Part shown: in pieces, positions 18,023 to 27,659 of the stretch | How the letters are laid out: every line of letters starts with the position of its first letter | How positions within the stretch are numbered: the first letter of the stretch is position 1 | From: Bacillota bacterium | GTDB taxonomy: Bacteria > Bacillota > Clostridia > Lachnospirales > Lachnospiraceae | Assembly (NCBI GenBank): GCA_023443225.1 | Contig: JAEZVF010000091.1 | Location: 1-64,000, forward strand | Reading direction: 5' to 3' | Length of the DNA: 64,000 bases | Notes under the pieces: generated by a model | Databases searched by the model: none | Seen by the model: only the letters and a program-made list of their open reading frames with translations | Told to the model about the DNA's origin: nothing | Translations under genes and position numbers: made by a program

Positions 18023-20383
18023 TTAACCAAGAATACAAGTAATGATTGTAACATCGGAATCTACCCTATTGTTAGGAATTAGAATTGTACCTTGTTCCTC
18101 TGTTTGATAATCAGCAGCATCCGTTGAAATAACATTTTTGATACCATGAAGGAATATTCTGTATGGTTTGCTCTTTCCATAGGATTGCGCTTTAACAGTA
18201 ATCTTCTCATCCTCTTTATAAACGGATACAGAAAGCTCCAATTGCGCATTCCTATTGTAAACATCGGTTTTTACTTCTGTTCGTTCAATTAGACCAAATA
18301 CTTTTAAAGTAACATTTTCTATATAGTCATATTCAGGTGTTGTATTTACAGCACCAACCGCTATTATGGAGTTTTCTTTCACAAGACAAGGTATACTTAA
18401 GTAATCATGATATTCTCTTATCCATCTGCCACCTAAGATTTCCTCTCCTGTTAAGTAATTCGTCCATTTTCCGTTCGGAACGTAATACTCTGCCATTCCT
18501 TCTTCATTAAATATTGGAGCCACCAGCAAACTATCTCCTAACATATACTGCTTATCTAAATATTGGCAAGCAGGATCATCCTGGAACTCTAAGACCATGC
18601 TTCTCATAACCGGCAAACCAACTGTACTTGCGATGATTGCATTTCTGAATAAATAAGGCATCAAGGAGGCTTTTAGTCTAGAGAAAAAACGTACAACATC
18701 GACAGACTCTTCATCATAAGCCCATGGTACTCGATAGGAAGAACTTCCATGTAATCTGGAGTGTGATGACATTAAGCCAAATGCTACCCATCTCTTATAA
18801 ACATCTGGAGTTGAGGTGTCTTCAAAACCACCGATGTCATGACTCCAGAATCCAAAACCGGACATTGTTAAGGATAGCCCGCCCCTTAAGCTTTCAGACA
18901 TAGATTCATAATCCGACCAACAATCTCCACCCCAATGCACAGGGAATTTCTGTCCACCAGCAGTTGCACTCCTGGCAAATAGAACAGCATTTCCTTTGCC
19001 TCTTTTTCTTTCCAGTAAATCAAAAACCGTTTTATTGAAAAGATATGTATAATAATTATGCATCTTCAGAGGATCGGATCCATTATAATAAACCACATCT
19101 TCGGTAGGTATTCTTTCCCCAAAGTCTGTTTTAAAACTGTCAACTCCCATATCCAGTAGCACTTCCAGTTTGGAGGCATACCATTCACAAGCCGCTGGAT
19201 TAGTAAAGTCAACAATTGCCATCCCCGGCTGCCACATATCCCATTGCCACACATCACCGTTGGTACGTTTAATGAAATATCCGTTCTCCATTCCTTCTTG
19301 AAAGAGTGTGGATTCTTGTGCTATATAGGAGTTAATCCAAACACAGATCTTAAGACCCTTTTCTTTCAACCGCCTTAACATGCCGATAGGATCTGGGAAA
19401 ACCTCTGCATCCCAAGTGAAATCAGTCCAGTGAAAACCTTTCATCCAAAAACAATCAAAATGAAAAACGCTCAGCGGAATCCCACGTTCTTCCATACCAT
19501 CAACAAAACTAGACACTGTAGATTCATCGTAATTGGTTGTAAAAGAGGTAGAAAGCCATAATCCAAATGTCCATGGTGCAGGAAGTGCAGGCTTACCGGT
19601 TAGGTTGGTATAACGTGAAATTACTTCTTTCATACTAGGTCCATTAAAAAAGAAATAATCTAAAGTCTCTCCTTGAACTGAAAACTGGACTTTTTTCACC
19701 AATTCTGTACTAACTTCAAATGAAACCTTCTCCGGATGGTTTACAAATATACCATAGCCTCGGTTAGAAAGATAGAATGGAATATTCTTATAGGACTGTT
19801 CGGTTGAGGTACCACCATCTTCATTCCATATATCAACGGTCTGTCCATTCTTAACAAATGGTGTGAAACGCTCACCAAAACCATATATTAGTTCTCCAAC
19901 AGAAAGACTAAGTTGTTCTCTCATGTAAGCATCTTTATTGTCCTTCTCATAAGAAAGTCCTTTAAACTCTGTTTTCACATAACCCAATCTGCTCGTTGTA
20001 AGTTTATAGTTGTCACGGTTAAATTGCATAGCCGCCGTATCTTTGCATAAAGTCAGTTGTAAAGTCCCACTAGAAATCCTATATTCTTTTTCTGATTCTT
20101 CAATGGACAAAGCAGCATTTTCGTCCAATTCCAGCTCAAATTCCGGTCCATGGTCAACTACTCCCATATAATGAAATGCCTGAACACGAAGAACTTCAGG
20201 CATAGGCGCTGTAATCTTAATGGTCAAATTAGGTCCACCAAGCGTGTCACCTCTGTGTTTTATTTTATGCGTAGGGGCACAAAAGCGGATACTATTGTCA
20301 TTTTTTACAACTCCACTCAATTCTGCAGGACTAAAGCATTCTGTATTTTCTTTTAATAACCAACACCCATTGCTAAATTTCAT
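18023..20383 (-). CDS. alpha-xylosidase, GH31 (YicI/XylS type)
   Basis: The 786-residue protein matches the YicI type of GH31: N-terminal beta-sandwich, TIM barrel and C-terminal sheets. Signatures are VDSFKTDFGERIP (catalytic Asp), WSHDIGGFED, and RSATAGGQKFPVHWGGDCWSD (acid/base region). The family releases alpha-xylose from the non-reducing ends of xyloglucan oligosaccharides; a minority act on alpha-glucosides. No signal peptide is present, so the substrate is imported first. An AAGGAGAGG sequence precedes the ATG. It stands alone between azlC and the GGDEF-EAL gene. Confidence 0.93.
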   Translation of the reverse strand: MKFSNGCWLLKENTECFSPAELSGVVKNDNSIRFCAPTHKIKHRGDTLGGPNLTIKITAPMPEVLRVQAFHYMGVVDHGPEFELELDENAALSIEESEKEYRISSGTLQLTLCKDTAAMQFNRDNYKLTTSRLGYVKTEFKGLSYEKDNKDAYMREQLSLSVGELIYGFGERFTPFVKNGQTVDIWNEDGGTSTEQSYKNIPFYLSNRGYGIFVNHPEKVSFEVSTELVKKVQFSVQGETLDYFFFNGPSMKEVISRYTNLTGKPALPAPWTFGLWLSTSFTTNYDESTVSSFVDGMEERGIPLSVFHFDCFWMKGFHWTDFTWDAEVFPDPIGMLRRLKEKGLKICVWINSYIAQESTLFQEGMENGYFIKRTNGDVWQWDMWQPGMAIVDFTNPAACEWYASKLEVLLDMGVDSFKTDFGERIPTEDVVYYNGSDPLKMHNYYTYLFNKTVFDLLERKRGKGNAVLFARSATAGGQKFPVHWGGDCWSDYESMSESLRGGLSLTMSGFGFWSHDIGGFEDTSTPDVYKRWVAFGLMSSHSRLHGSSSYRVPWAYDEESVDVVRFFSRLKASLMPYLFRNAIIASTVGLPVMRSMVLEFQDDPACQYLDKQYMLGDSLLVAPIFNEEGMAEYYVPNGKWTNYLTGEEILGGRWIREYHDYLSIPCLVKENSIIAVGAVNTTPEYDYIENVTLKVFGLIERTEVKTDVYNRNAQLELSVSVYKEDEKITVKAQSYGKSKPYRIFLHGIKNVISTDAADYQTEEQGTILIPNNRVDSDVTIITCILG

Positions 20384-20547
20384 ATACCTCTCCTTCCAAT
20401 CAGCTGTTTTCTACATCAGATTCAATATACATTACAATACACTTGTAACCTATATAGGTGTATTACAACCCATTCACTTTTATTATAGGCGAAATTAGTA
20501 TACTTTCAATGTTTTATCCAATCAGTTCCATGTATTATATTAAAATA

Positions 20548-20588
20548 CCCGTAGAGATACTTTGAATCAGACAAAATATTTCTACGGG
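20548..20588 (-). terminator. terminator of the GGDEF-EAL gene
   Basis: CCCGTAGA (20548-20555) pairs with TCTACGGG (20581-20588), with A/T pairing outside. TATTTTAATA follows on the minus strand. Confidence 0.65.
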
Positions 20589-20608
20589 GTTATTTTACAT
20601 ATACAATT

Positions 20609-23272
20609 TTATTTATCAAATAAATCTTCCATTTTAAAACTGTTTTTCTTATTATGAATTATTTTCTCGAATTCTATCATTGGCATAGGTCTCGAATAGA
20701 GGAAGCCCTGAGCCATATCACAACAAACACTTTTCAGAAAATCGGACTGTTTTTTTGTCTCTACTCCTTCAGATAACACTTTCATATTGAGTTGCTTTGC
20801 CATACTGATAATACTAGCTACGATAATTTGCTCTTCTTTCTGCATTTCTCCATTCCCAAAGAATTCTTTATCCAGTTTAATTACATCGGTTGACATATCC
20901 TTGAGTAGATTGAGAGAAGAGTAACCAGCACCAAAGTCATCAATGGATACACCAAAACCTAATTTTCTAAGCTGATGCATTATGGTGAGTGCTTCTTCTG
21001 TATTATTTAGGAATATACTTTCGGTTAATTCTAATTCCAATAGGTTATGAGGAATCTTATAGGAATCAACTAATTTTTCAATGTCAGTTACAAAATTTTC
21101 GTCGTTCAAATGAATTCTTGATACATTTAAAGATATGGGGACCACTGGCAAGCCATTGTCTAACCAATTCCTCAATTTTTTACATACCTCTTCATATACA
21201 TAAAAATCCAAGAATACCACAAATCCATTTTTTTCAAAGAGTGGTATAAAATCATTCGGTGGAATTAATGTGTTATCCTTTTTCAACCATCTAACAAGTG
21301 CTTCTGCGCCTACTAAGGTATTTCCACGCAATTCTATTTTGGGTTGAAGATATACAATAAATTCCCCATTTTTTAGGGCGTTTTCCATAGTGTTCGTAAT
21401 TTCCGTCTCTTTTTGCAACTTGATTTTCATGGAATGATCAAAGAATTTGCATGCTGTCTTTAAAGAGTTTTTCACACTTTTTCTTGCAATGTTAGCATTA
21501 TCGATTGCTATGGATATATCCTTAGATGGTTCAATAATAGATACGCCACTTGTGATTATAAAATTATGTGCAGGGTATTTCATTCTTTCATTAACATTAA
21601 ACTGCTCATTAACTTCTAGTATATGCGCCTTCAGTTCTTCTTCATCATTATATTTAACCACAGCAAGAAAATTATCTTCCGATGACCTGGCAAGACCTGT
21701 GTTTTGTTTCTGATTTTCTTTTAAATGTCTTGCAAAATCACATAATATACTATCACCAATATCATAACCCAAAGCATCATTGACATATTTAAACTGACTA
21801 ATATCAGAATAAATAATTGCATAGTTATGATCCATATTCTCCATTAGTAACTTTCTTACATCTTTTTTAAATTTATGAAGAGTAGGCAGACCAGTTAAGG
21901 CATCATAATTTCTAATGCGGTATAGTTCATTATTTGCACGTTCAGAAGCACGTAGTTTTAGTAAATAAGAGGAGATAATCTTTGTAATAGTTACCAAAGA
22001 ATCCACCTCACTTTGAGTCCAAAATCTTGGTTTTTCGCAATCATCAACGCTTACACAGCCTTTAAATACACCATCTTCAAATATGGCACATTGAATTACT
22101 GCCTTTATCGCAAGGGGACCTTCTTTTGTCTCATCGGACTCCTCATTTAGCTGTAATAGGTTCGTATTATTCGCATAAAATATACCATTCTCATCAAATT
22201 TATTTGAATGATCCAATATATTAATAAATTCATCTTCATTTAATAACTCTGAGCAATCTACGCCATCCTTGCTATTTAAATAAGTAACATGGAAATCGTC
22301 ATTTATCACAGAATTTTCAATAATACAAATATGATTACAATCAAATTGAACTCTCATTCGGTTCAGCAATAGATTGATTGCACTATTAACATCTTTTGTA
22401 CGTGACATAATATCAAAAGCAAAGGCCGTAATTTCTTTATCAAAACTATTAGTTCCATATGCTTTCGTCTTAGTGATTTTATATTGATCATAACTTTCAT
22501 AACAGCAATAATTCTTTCCTTCTGCTATTTCATTATATAAACTATATTTATCATGTTTTTCCTGTTGTATATACTTTAATGCCGCATCTGCATGTATAAA
22601 CAATTGCTCGTAATCCATTCCATCATTTGGATATACTGCAATACCAACACTACACGACATAGAGTAATCTTTGTTTTCACCGGTATAGGTATTTTGCAAG
22701 ACGGAACATATTTCGTCTGCTCGGGATAATAAGACATCCTTATCTTCAACATTTTTAAGAAAAATGAGAAACTCATCTTCTCCAATGCGAGAAGTAATAT
22801 CGGTATCCTTAAATATCCTTCGCAAACTGTCTGCAACATTGACCAATACCGTATCGCCAAATAAGTATCCTAAGCTTTCGTTTACTATATTAAAATTGTC
22901 AATATCTACTATCATTAAAGCATGATGAGTAAGATTACTTTGTATCGATAAAAATTCTTCTATTACACTTCTGCTGTATTCTTTATTGTATAGCTTTGTG
23001 AGCTTGTCAAGTCTCTCCATTTCTAAATTCTGATGAGCTTCCTGCCTTTTGCGTTCTTGCAGAAATTCTATTTCTTGCTTTAATTGTTCCCAATCTTTTA
23101 CATTCACCAAAACAGCAAACGTTGTATGGTCATTTCGAAATTCAATACAATGATCTTTTTCAGAATACTTACAAACTACACCATCTGGCATTGGAAAGTT
23201 TGAAAAAATATCCATAAATTCTTTTTCTGTGAATATTTTATTATTTAGTAATGACTTTTGTTTACTGTTCAT
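20609..23272 (-). CDS. GGDEF-GAF-GGDEF-EAL cyclic-di-GMP protein
   Basis: The 887-residue protein has, in order: a short N-terminal region with a coiled stretch (to ~90), a GGDEF domain (about 90-245) with the active-type variant SRIGEDEF, a GAF-like sensor (about 285-440), a second GGDEF domain (about 450-600) whose signature is degraded to RSSEDNF, and an EAL domain (about 620-875). The EAL domain keeps GAEALVRW, LTESIF, IDDFGAGYSSL, KLDKEF and SEGVE. It probably hydrolyses c-di-GMP, with possible synthesis by the first GGDEF and a regulatory role for the second. No membrane segment is seen, so it is cytoplasmic. The start ATG at 23272 has only a weak ribosome binding site. Confidence 0.92.
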   Translation of the reverse strand: MNSKQKSLLNNKIFTEKEFMDIFSNFPMPDGVVCKYSEKDHCIEFRNDHTTFAVLVNVKDWEQLKQEIEFLQERKRQEAHQNLEMERLDKLTKLYNKEYSRSVIEEFLSIQSNLTHHALMIVDIDNFNIVNESLGYLFGDTVLVNVADSLRRIFKDTDITSRIGEDEFLIFLKNVEDKDVLLSRADEICSVLQNTYTGENKDYSMSCSVGIAVYPNDGMDYEQLFIHADAALKYIQQEKHDKYSLYNEIAEGKNYCCYESYDQYKITKTKAYGTNSFDKEITAFAFDIMSRTKDVNSAINLLLNRMRVQFDCNHICIIENSVINDDFHVTYLNSKDGVDCSELLNEDEFINILDHSNKFDENGIFYANNTNLLQLNEESDETKEGPLAIKAVIQCAIFEDGVFKGCVSVDDCEKPRFWTQSEVDSLVTITKIISSYLLKLRASERANNELYRIRNYDALTGLPTLHKFKKDVRKLLMENMDHNYAIIYSDISQFKYVNDALGYDIGDSILCDFARHLKENQKQNTGLARSSEDNFLAVVKYNDEEELKAHILEVNEQFNVNERMKYPAHNFIITSGVSIIEPSKDISIAIDNANIARKSVKNSLKTACKFFDHSMKIKLQKETEITNTMENALKNGEFIVYLQPKIELRGNTLVGAEALVRWLKKDNTLIPPNDFIPLFEKNGFVVFLDFYVYEEVCKKLRNWLDNGLPVVPISLNVSRIHLNDENFVTDIEKLVDSYKIPHNLLELELTESIFLNNTEEALTIMHQLRKLGFGVSIDDFGAGYSSLNLLKDMSTDVIKLDKEFFGNGEMQKEEQIIVASIISMAKQLNMKVLSEGVETKKQSDFLKSVCCDMAQGFLYSRPMPMIEFEKIIHNKKNSFKMEDLFDK

Positions 23273-23449
23273 GATATAATGTTTCCCATCTTCTTTTAAA
23301 AATCATTGGCATACATTGCCATAATGCAATAGTAATGATTATAGCATGGCATTTATTTTAATTCAACAAAAAAATACAAAATTAGCTATTTACAACTATT
23401 TAATACTATTTTTTACTTCAAAACGACAATTGTATTTAACTAAAAGCTC

Positions 23450-23477
23450 TTGACTTTTATGATTGACCTGTTATACT
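23450..23477 (+). promoter_or_regulatory. promoter of the TPP riboswitch/thiT transcript
   Basis: TTGACT (23450-23455) and TATACT (23472-23477) are 16 bp apart, about 50 bp upstream of the riboswitch. Confidence 0.65.
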
Positions 23478-23528
23478 TATCGTAGTTAAAATGTTGTAAC
23501 AAAAACACCAATATTTTATCAAAACAAT

Positions 23529-23638
23529 CCGCTAGGGGAGCCCTCGGCTGAGAAGTTCAGAATTCGATATGTTCATTTTAAGAATTTTGTACTGACCCTC
23601 ACTACTTGATCCGGTTAATACCGGCGTAAGGAAGCATT
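23529..23638 (+). promoter_or_regulatory. TPP (thiamine pyrophosphate) riboswitch
   Basis: The conserved THI-box elements are present in order: GGGGAGC and CGGCTGAGAA (23535-23554), a variable stem-loop, GACCC (23594-23598), and TTGATCCGGTTAATACCGGCG with GTAAGGAAGC (about 23607-23635). It lies directly upstream of thiT, which supports the identification. Binding of TPP should turn the gene off. Confidence 0.93.
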
Positions 23639-23651
23639 CAATCAAGTGGCC

Positions 23652-23681
23652 CCTCCTATGGATACATAAGGAGGTTTTTTT
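23652..23681 (+). terminator. riboswitch expression platform: hairpin containing the thiT RBS
   Basis: CCTCCTATG (23652-23660) can pair with CATAAGGAGG (23665-23674), followed by seven T's. The 3' arm is also the thiT Shine-Dalgarno sequence. The hairpin can therefore act as terminator or as RBS-masking stem. ATCAAGT (23641-23647) is complementary to ACTTGAT in the aptamer (23604-23610), a possible switching helix. Confidence 0.75.
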
Positions 23682-24371
23682 ATGTTTATTAGTTTTATTA
23701 ATGTGTTTATCAAACACACAGAAGAAGGAGAAGTTTTATTAACAACTGCAGGTTATGTAGGGCTTATTGTGTTAATGCTACTCTTGCTGGTAGCAATTGC
23801 CGCCTTTGGCAAAAGCAGTAAGAAACTCAAAACAAAACAGTTAGTATTTGCATCTACTGCCATAGCACTTGCAATTGTTACTTCTTTCATTAAGTTTGGT
23901 TCTTTACCCTTTGGAGGTTCCATCACTTTATTTAGTATGTTCTTTATTAGTTTTGTGGGTTACCTTTATGGTTTGAAAGTAGGCCTATTGACCGCGATTG
24001 CCTATGGAATACTTCAATTGATAATCGAACCATATATTTATCATCCGTTGCAGATATTATTGGATTATCCCTTCGCTTTCGGCTGCCTGGGTCTGTCTGG
24101 AATCTTTGGTAACAATAGGATGAAATCAAGTCAATACAACTTATTATATGGCTATCTCATTGGTGTGTTTGGTCGGTACATCTGTCATGTAATATCCGGC
24201 TATATCTTCTTTCGAAATTATGCACCGGAAAGTTGGAATCCTATGCTTTATACACTGGGCTATAACTCCACATATATCGTTCCTGAAGTAATTGCTACTG
24301 TAGTAATTTTATTACTGCCATCCATTCGCAACGCTCTAATGGAAGTTAAAAAAATGGCAATCCATGACTAA
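23682..24371 (+). CDS. ECF-type thiamine transporter substrate-binding subunit ThiT
   Basis: The 229-residue membrane protein has about six hydrophobic helices and belongs to the YuaJ/ThiT family of S-components. These bind thiamine and work with the shared ECF module (EcfA, EcfA', EcfT) encoded elsewhere. Characteristic regions are SFIKFGSLPFGGSITLFSM near the N-terminal third and LLDYPFAFGCLGLSG. The upstream TPP riboswitch independently supports thiamine as substrate. The first ~35 residues form an extra hydrophobic helix compared with the shortest family members. The start has AAGGAGG 7 bp upstream. Confidence 0.93.
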   Translation: MFISFINVFIKHTEEGEVLLTTAGYVGLIVLMLLLLVAIAAFGKSSKKLKTKQLVFASTAIALAIVTSFIKFGSLPFGGSITLFSMFFISFVGYLYGLKVGLLTAIAYGILQLIIEPYIYHPLQILLDYPFAFGCLGLSGIFGNNRMKSSQYNLLYGYLIGVFGRYICHVISGYIFFRNYAPESWNPMLYTLGYNSTYIVPEVIATVVILLLPSIRNALMEVKKMAIHD

Positions 24372-24423
24372 TCATGATAGAGGTAGATGTTCCTAAACCC
24401 AATTTAGTCTGCTATAAAAAATG

Positions 24424-24451
24424 GGCCGGTCAAGTTTAACTTGTACCGGCC
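24424..24451. terminator. bidirectional terminator between thiT and carB
   Basis: GGCCGGT-CAAGTT pairs with AACTTG-ACCGGCC (24424-24451). It is followed by ATTTTTTAT on the minus strand and a shorter T-run on the plus strand. The two genes converge on it. Confidence 0.85.
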
Positions 24452-24458
24452 ATAAGTT

Positions 24459-27400
24459 TTATATCTTAGCAATATCAATTAAAGTTAAATTTCCCTTGTC
24501 TGCATTTTCTAAGCTTGTTAACAGAGCATTTGCAGTATCCAATGAAGTCAAACAAGTTACACCGGTCTCGATTGCCGTACGACGAATTAAGAAACCGTCT
24601 CTGGTTTTATCACGACCTTGGGTAGGGGTATCAATAACTAAATCAATTTCATGACCTAACAGTAAATCAAGTATCGTAGGTGCTTCACCATCCAATTTAT
24701 TAATTGGAATTGCCGACACCCCATTATCATTCAATGCCTTCGCGGTACTTCTTGTAGCATATATTTCATATCCTAAGGCTTCAAAACGTCTTCCTATAGA
24801 GACTGCTTCTTCCTTATCTGCATTCTTAACAGTAATAATAATTTTCTTATGTTTTGGAAGATTAATTCCTGCTCCCAAGAAGGCTTTATATAATGCTTCA
24901 TTAAAGGTCTTTGCAATACCAAGACACTCACCGGTAGATTTCATTTCTGGTCCAAGACTAATATCTGCACCACGTAGTTTTTCAAAGGAGAATACCGGCA
25001 TCTTAATTGCTATGTAATCTGCATTCGGAGCCAACCCAGAACCATAGCCCAAATCCCGAATCTTTGCACCCAAAATAACTTGAGTAGCAAGATAAACAAT
25101 TGGAATTCCCGTAACTTTACTTATATAAGGAACCGTACGGCTAGAACGTGGATTTACTTCAATTACATATACCTCTTCTTGATATATAATAAATTGTATA
25201 TTAATCAATCCGATTACATGAAGTGATTTTGCTAATTTTCTTGTATAATCTTCTATAACCTTTTGAACTTTTTCTGAGACATTCATTGGAGGATAAACAG
25301 ATATACTATCACCGGAATGGATACCTGCACGCTCTACGTGCTCCATAATTCCAGGTATCAATACATCTTCACCATCACAAACAGCGTCTACTTCTACTTC
25401 TTTACCCATCAGATATTTATCAACCAAAATTGGATGCTCCTGAACATTAAGGTTTATTATATCCATAAATTCTTTGATATCTTCATCACAAATTGCAATT
25501 TGCATACCTTGTCCGCCAAGGACATAGGAAGGTCTAACCAATACTGGATATCCTAATTCATTTGCTACCTTTATTGCTTCTTCGGTTGTAAATACAGTAC
25601 GTCCGGCAGGCCTTGGGATGTTACATTGTTCCAGAATTGCATCAAAAAGTTCTCGGTCCTCTGCTGCATCTACATTTTCGGCTGAGGTTCCAAGGATAGG
25701 AACTCCCATTTTAAGCAACGCTTCCGTCAACTTTATGGCTGTTTGACCCCCAAATTGTACAACTGCACCATCTGGCTGCTCTAAATCTACTATGTTTTCA
25801 ACATCCTCAGGAGTAAGCGGTTCAAAATAAAGTTTATCAGCAATATCAAAGTCCGTACTTACAGTCTCAGGATTGTTGTTTACAATAATAGTTTCATAAC
25901 CACTTTTCTCCAACGCCCATACACTGTGTACAGAACAATAATCAAATTCAATACCTTGACCAATTCGAATTGGACCAGAACCTAATACCATAACCTTTTT
26001 CTTTGTTTTTGCTGGGTTCACTTCATTTATACTATCAAAACAGGAATAGTAATATGGTGTACTGGCTTCAAACTCTGCAGCACAGGTGTCAACCATTTTA
26101 TAAGCAGGTAAAATCTGATAGTCCTTCTTACGAAGTTGCTTCACTTCTTCTAAGGATTTTTTTGAGAGGTCTGCAATTACACGATCCGGAAATTCTAATC
26201 GTTTTGCCTCTGTCAACAACTCTTTGGTAAGAGGTTTTGTCTTTAATTCTTGTTCCATTTCCACTAATATTGCAATCTTATCGATAAACCACTTATCAAT
26301 CTTGGTTATTTCAAATATTTCCTCATAAGAAATGCCTCTTCGAATGGCTTCTGCTAATACAAATAATCTCTTATCATCAATCAAATATAATTTTTCCCGA
26401 ATCTCATCTATCGTGTATTGCTCATAATTGCCATAGCTTAAGCTATAGATGTTTTGTTCCAGGGATCTGAGCGCTTTCATTAAGGCACCCTCAAAATTAG
26501 TGCAGATGCTCATAACTTCACCAGTTGCCTTCATCTGTGTGGTTAAGGTTCTTTTTGCCATAACGAATTTGTCAAATGGCCATTTTGGAATTTTAACCAC
26601 TACATAATCCAGTGCAGGCTCAAAACTGGCATAAGTCTTGCCGGTAATGGCATTTGCTATCTCATCTAAGTTATATCCTAGCGCTATCTTTGCCGCAACT
26701 TTAGCAATCGGGTATCCCGTTGCCTTAGATGCCAAAGCAGAGGACCTGCTAACTCTTGGATTTACCTCGATTACACAATATTCAAAAGTATCCGGATGGA
26801 GTGCATATTGTACATTACAGCCACCTGTTATATTCAATTCTGTAATGATATTGAACGCTGAAGTTCTTAGCATCTGATATTCCTTATCAGAAAGTGTCTG
26901 TGAAGGTGCCACTACGATACTGTCACCAGTATGGACTCCCACTGGGTCCAGATTCTCCATATCACATACTGTAATGCAATTACCCTGACGGTCTCGTATT
27001 ACTTCGTACTCTATTTCTTTCCATCCGGCAATGCAACGTTCTATTAAACATTGTCCAACACGACTTAACCGTAATCCATTTTCACAGATATCTGATAATT
27101 GTTCCCTTGAGTGAGCAATGCCACCACCACTTCCCCCAAGCGTATAAGCAGGCCGGATTACTACTGGGTAACCAATGCTTTCTGCAAAAAGGATAGCATC
27201 TTTCACCGTAGTCACTACAGTACTTGGTGCACAAGGCTCTCCAATCTTCTCCATCGTTAATTTAAACTCCAGACGATCTTCTGCCTTCTTTATAGTTTCA
27301 GAGCTAGTACCAATTAAGTTAATATTATTCTCACGTAAAAATCCTGATTCTTCTAATTCCATTGCAATATTAAGAGCTGCTTGACCACCAAGGGTAGGAA

Positions 27401-27659
27401 GAACGCTATCAGGCTGTTCCATTAGTATAATCTTTTTCACGATTTCTGGTGTAAGTGGTTCAATATAAACCATGTCTGCAATATCTTTATCTGTCATAAT
27501 AGTTGCTGGGTTGGAATTCACTAAAACAACACATACCCCTTCTTCTTTTAAAGAGCGGCATGCTTGAGTTCCTGCATAATCAAACTCCGCTGCCTGGCCA
27601 ATTACGATTGGGCCAGAGCCTATTACTAATACTTTTTTGATATTATCTATCTTAGGCAT
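24459..27659 (-). CDS. carbamoyl-phosphate synthase large chain
   Basis: The 1066-residue protein has two homologous halves, each with a pre-ATP-grasp and an ATP-grasp domain. Examples are GSGPIVIGQAAEFDYAGTQA in the first half and GSGPIRIGQGIEFDYCSVHS in the second. An MGS-like allosteric domain occupies the last ~130 residues. It makes carbamoyl phosphate from bicarbonate, ATP and ammonia delivered by CarA, for pyrimidine and arginine synthesis. Its start overlaps the carA stop by 8 bp. Length is as usual for the family. Confidence 0.97.
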   Translation of the reverse strand: MPKIDNIKKVLVIGSGPIVIGQAAEFDYAGTQACRSLKEEGVCVVLVNSNPATIMTDKDIADMVYIEPLTPEIVKKIILMEQPDSVLPTLGGQAALNIAMELEESGFLRENNINLIGTSSETIKKAEDRLEFKLTMEKIGEPCAPSTVVTTVKDAILFAESIGYPVVIRPAYTLGGSGGGIAHSREQLSDICENGLRLSRVGQCLIERCIAGWKEIEYEVIRDRQGNCITVCDMENLDPVGVHTGDSIVVAPSQTLSDKEYQMLRTSAFNIITELNITGGCNVQYALHPDTFEYCVIEVNPRVSRSSALASKATGYPIAKVAAKIALGYNLDEIANAITGKTYASFEPALDYVVVKIPKWPFDKFVMAKRTLTTQMKATGEVMSICTNFEGALMKALRSLEQNIYSLSYGNYEQYTIDEIREKLYLIDDKRLFVLAEAIRRGISYEEIFEITKIDKWFIDKIAILVEMEQELKTKPLTKELLTEAKRLEFPDRVIADLSKKSLEEVKQLRKKDYQILPAYKMVDTCAAEFEASTPYYYSCFDSINEVNPAKTKKKVMVLGSGPIRIGQGIEFDYCSVHSVWALEKSGYETIIVNNNPETVSTDFDIADKLYFEPLTPEDVENIVDLEQPDGAVVQFGGQTAIKLTEALLKMGVPILGTSAENVDAAEDRELFDAILEQCNIPRPAGRTVFTTEEAIKVANELGYPVLVRPSYVLGGQGMQIAICDEDIKEFMDIINLNVQEHPILVDKYLMGKEVEVDAVCDGEDVLIPGIMEHVERAGIHSGDSISVYPPMNVSEKVQKVIEDYTRKLAKSLHVIGLINIQFIIYQEEVYVIEVNPRSSRTVPYISKVTGIPIVYLATQVILGAKIRDLGYGSGLAPNADYIAIKMPVFSFEKLRGADISLGPEMKSTGECLGIAKTFNEALYKAFLGAGINLPKHKKIIITVKNADKEEAVSIGRRFEALGYEIYATRSTAKALNDNGVSAIPINKLDGEAPTILDLLLGHEIDLVIDTPTQGRDKTRDGFLIRRTAIETGVTCLTSLDTANALLTSLENADKGNLTLIDIAKI

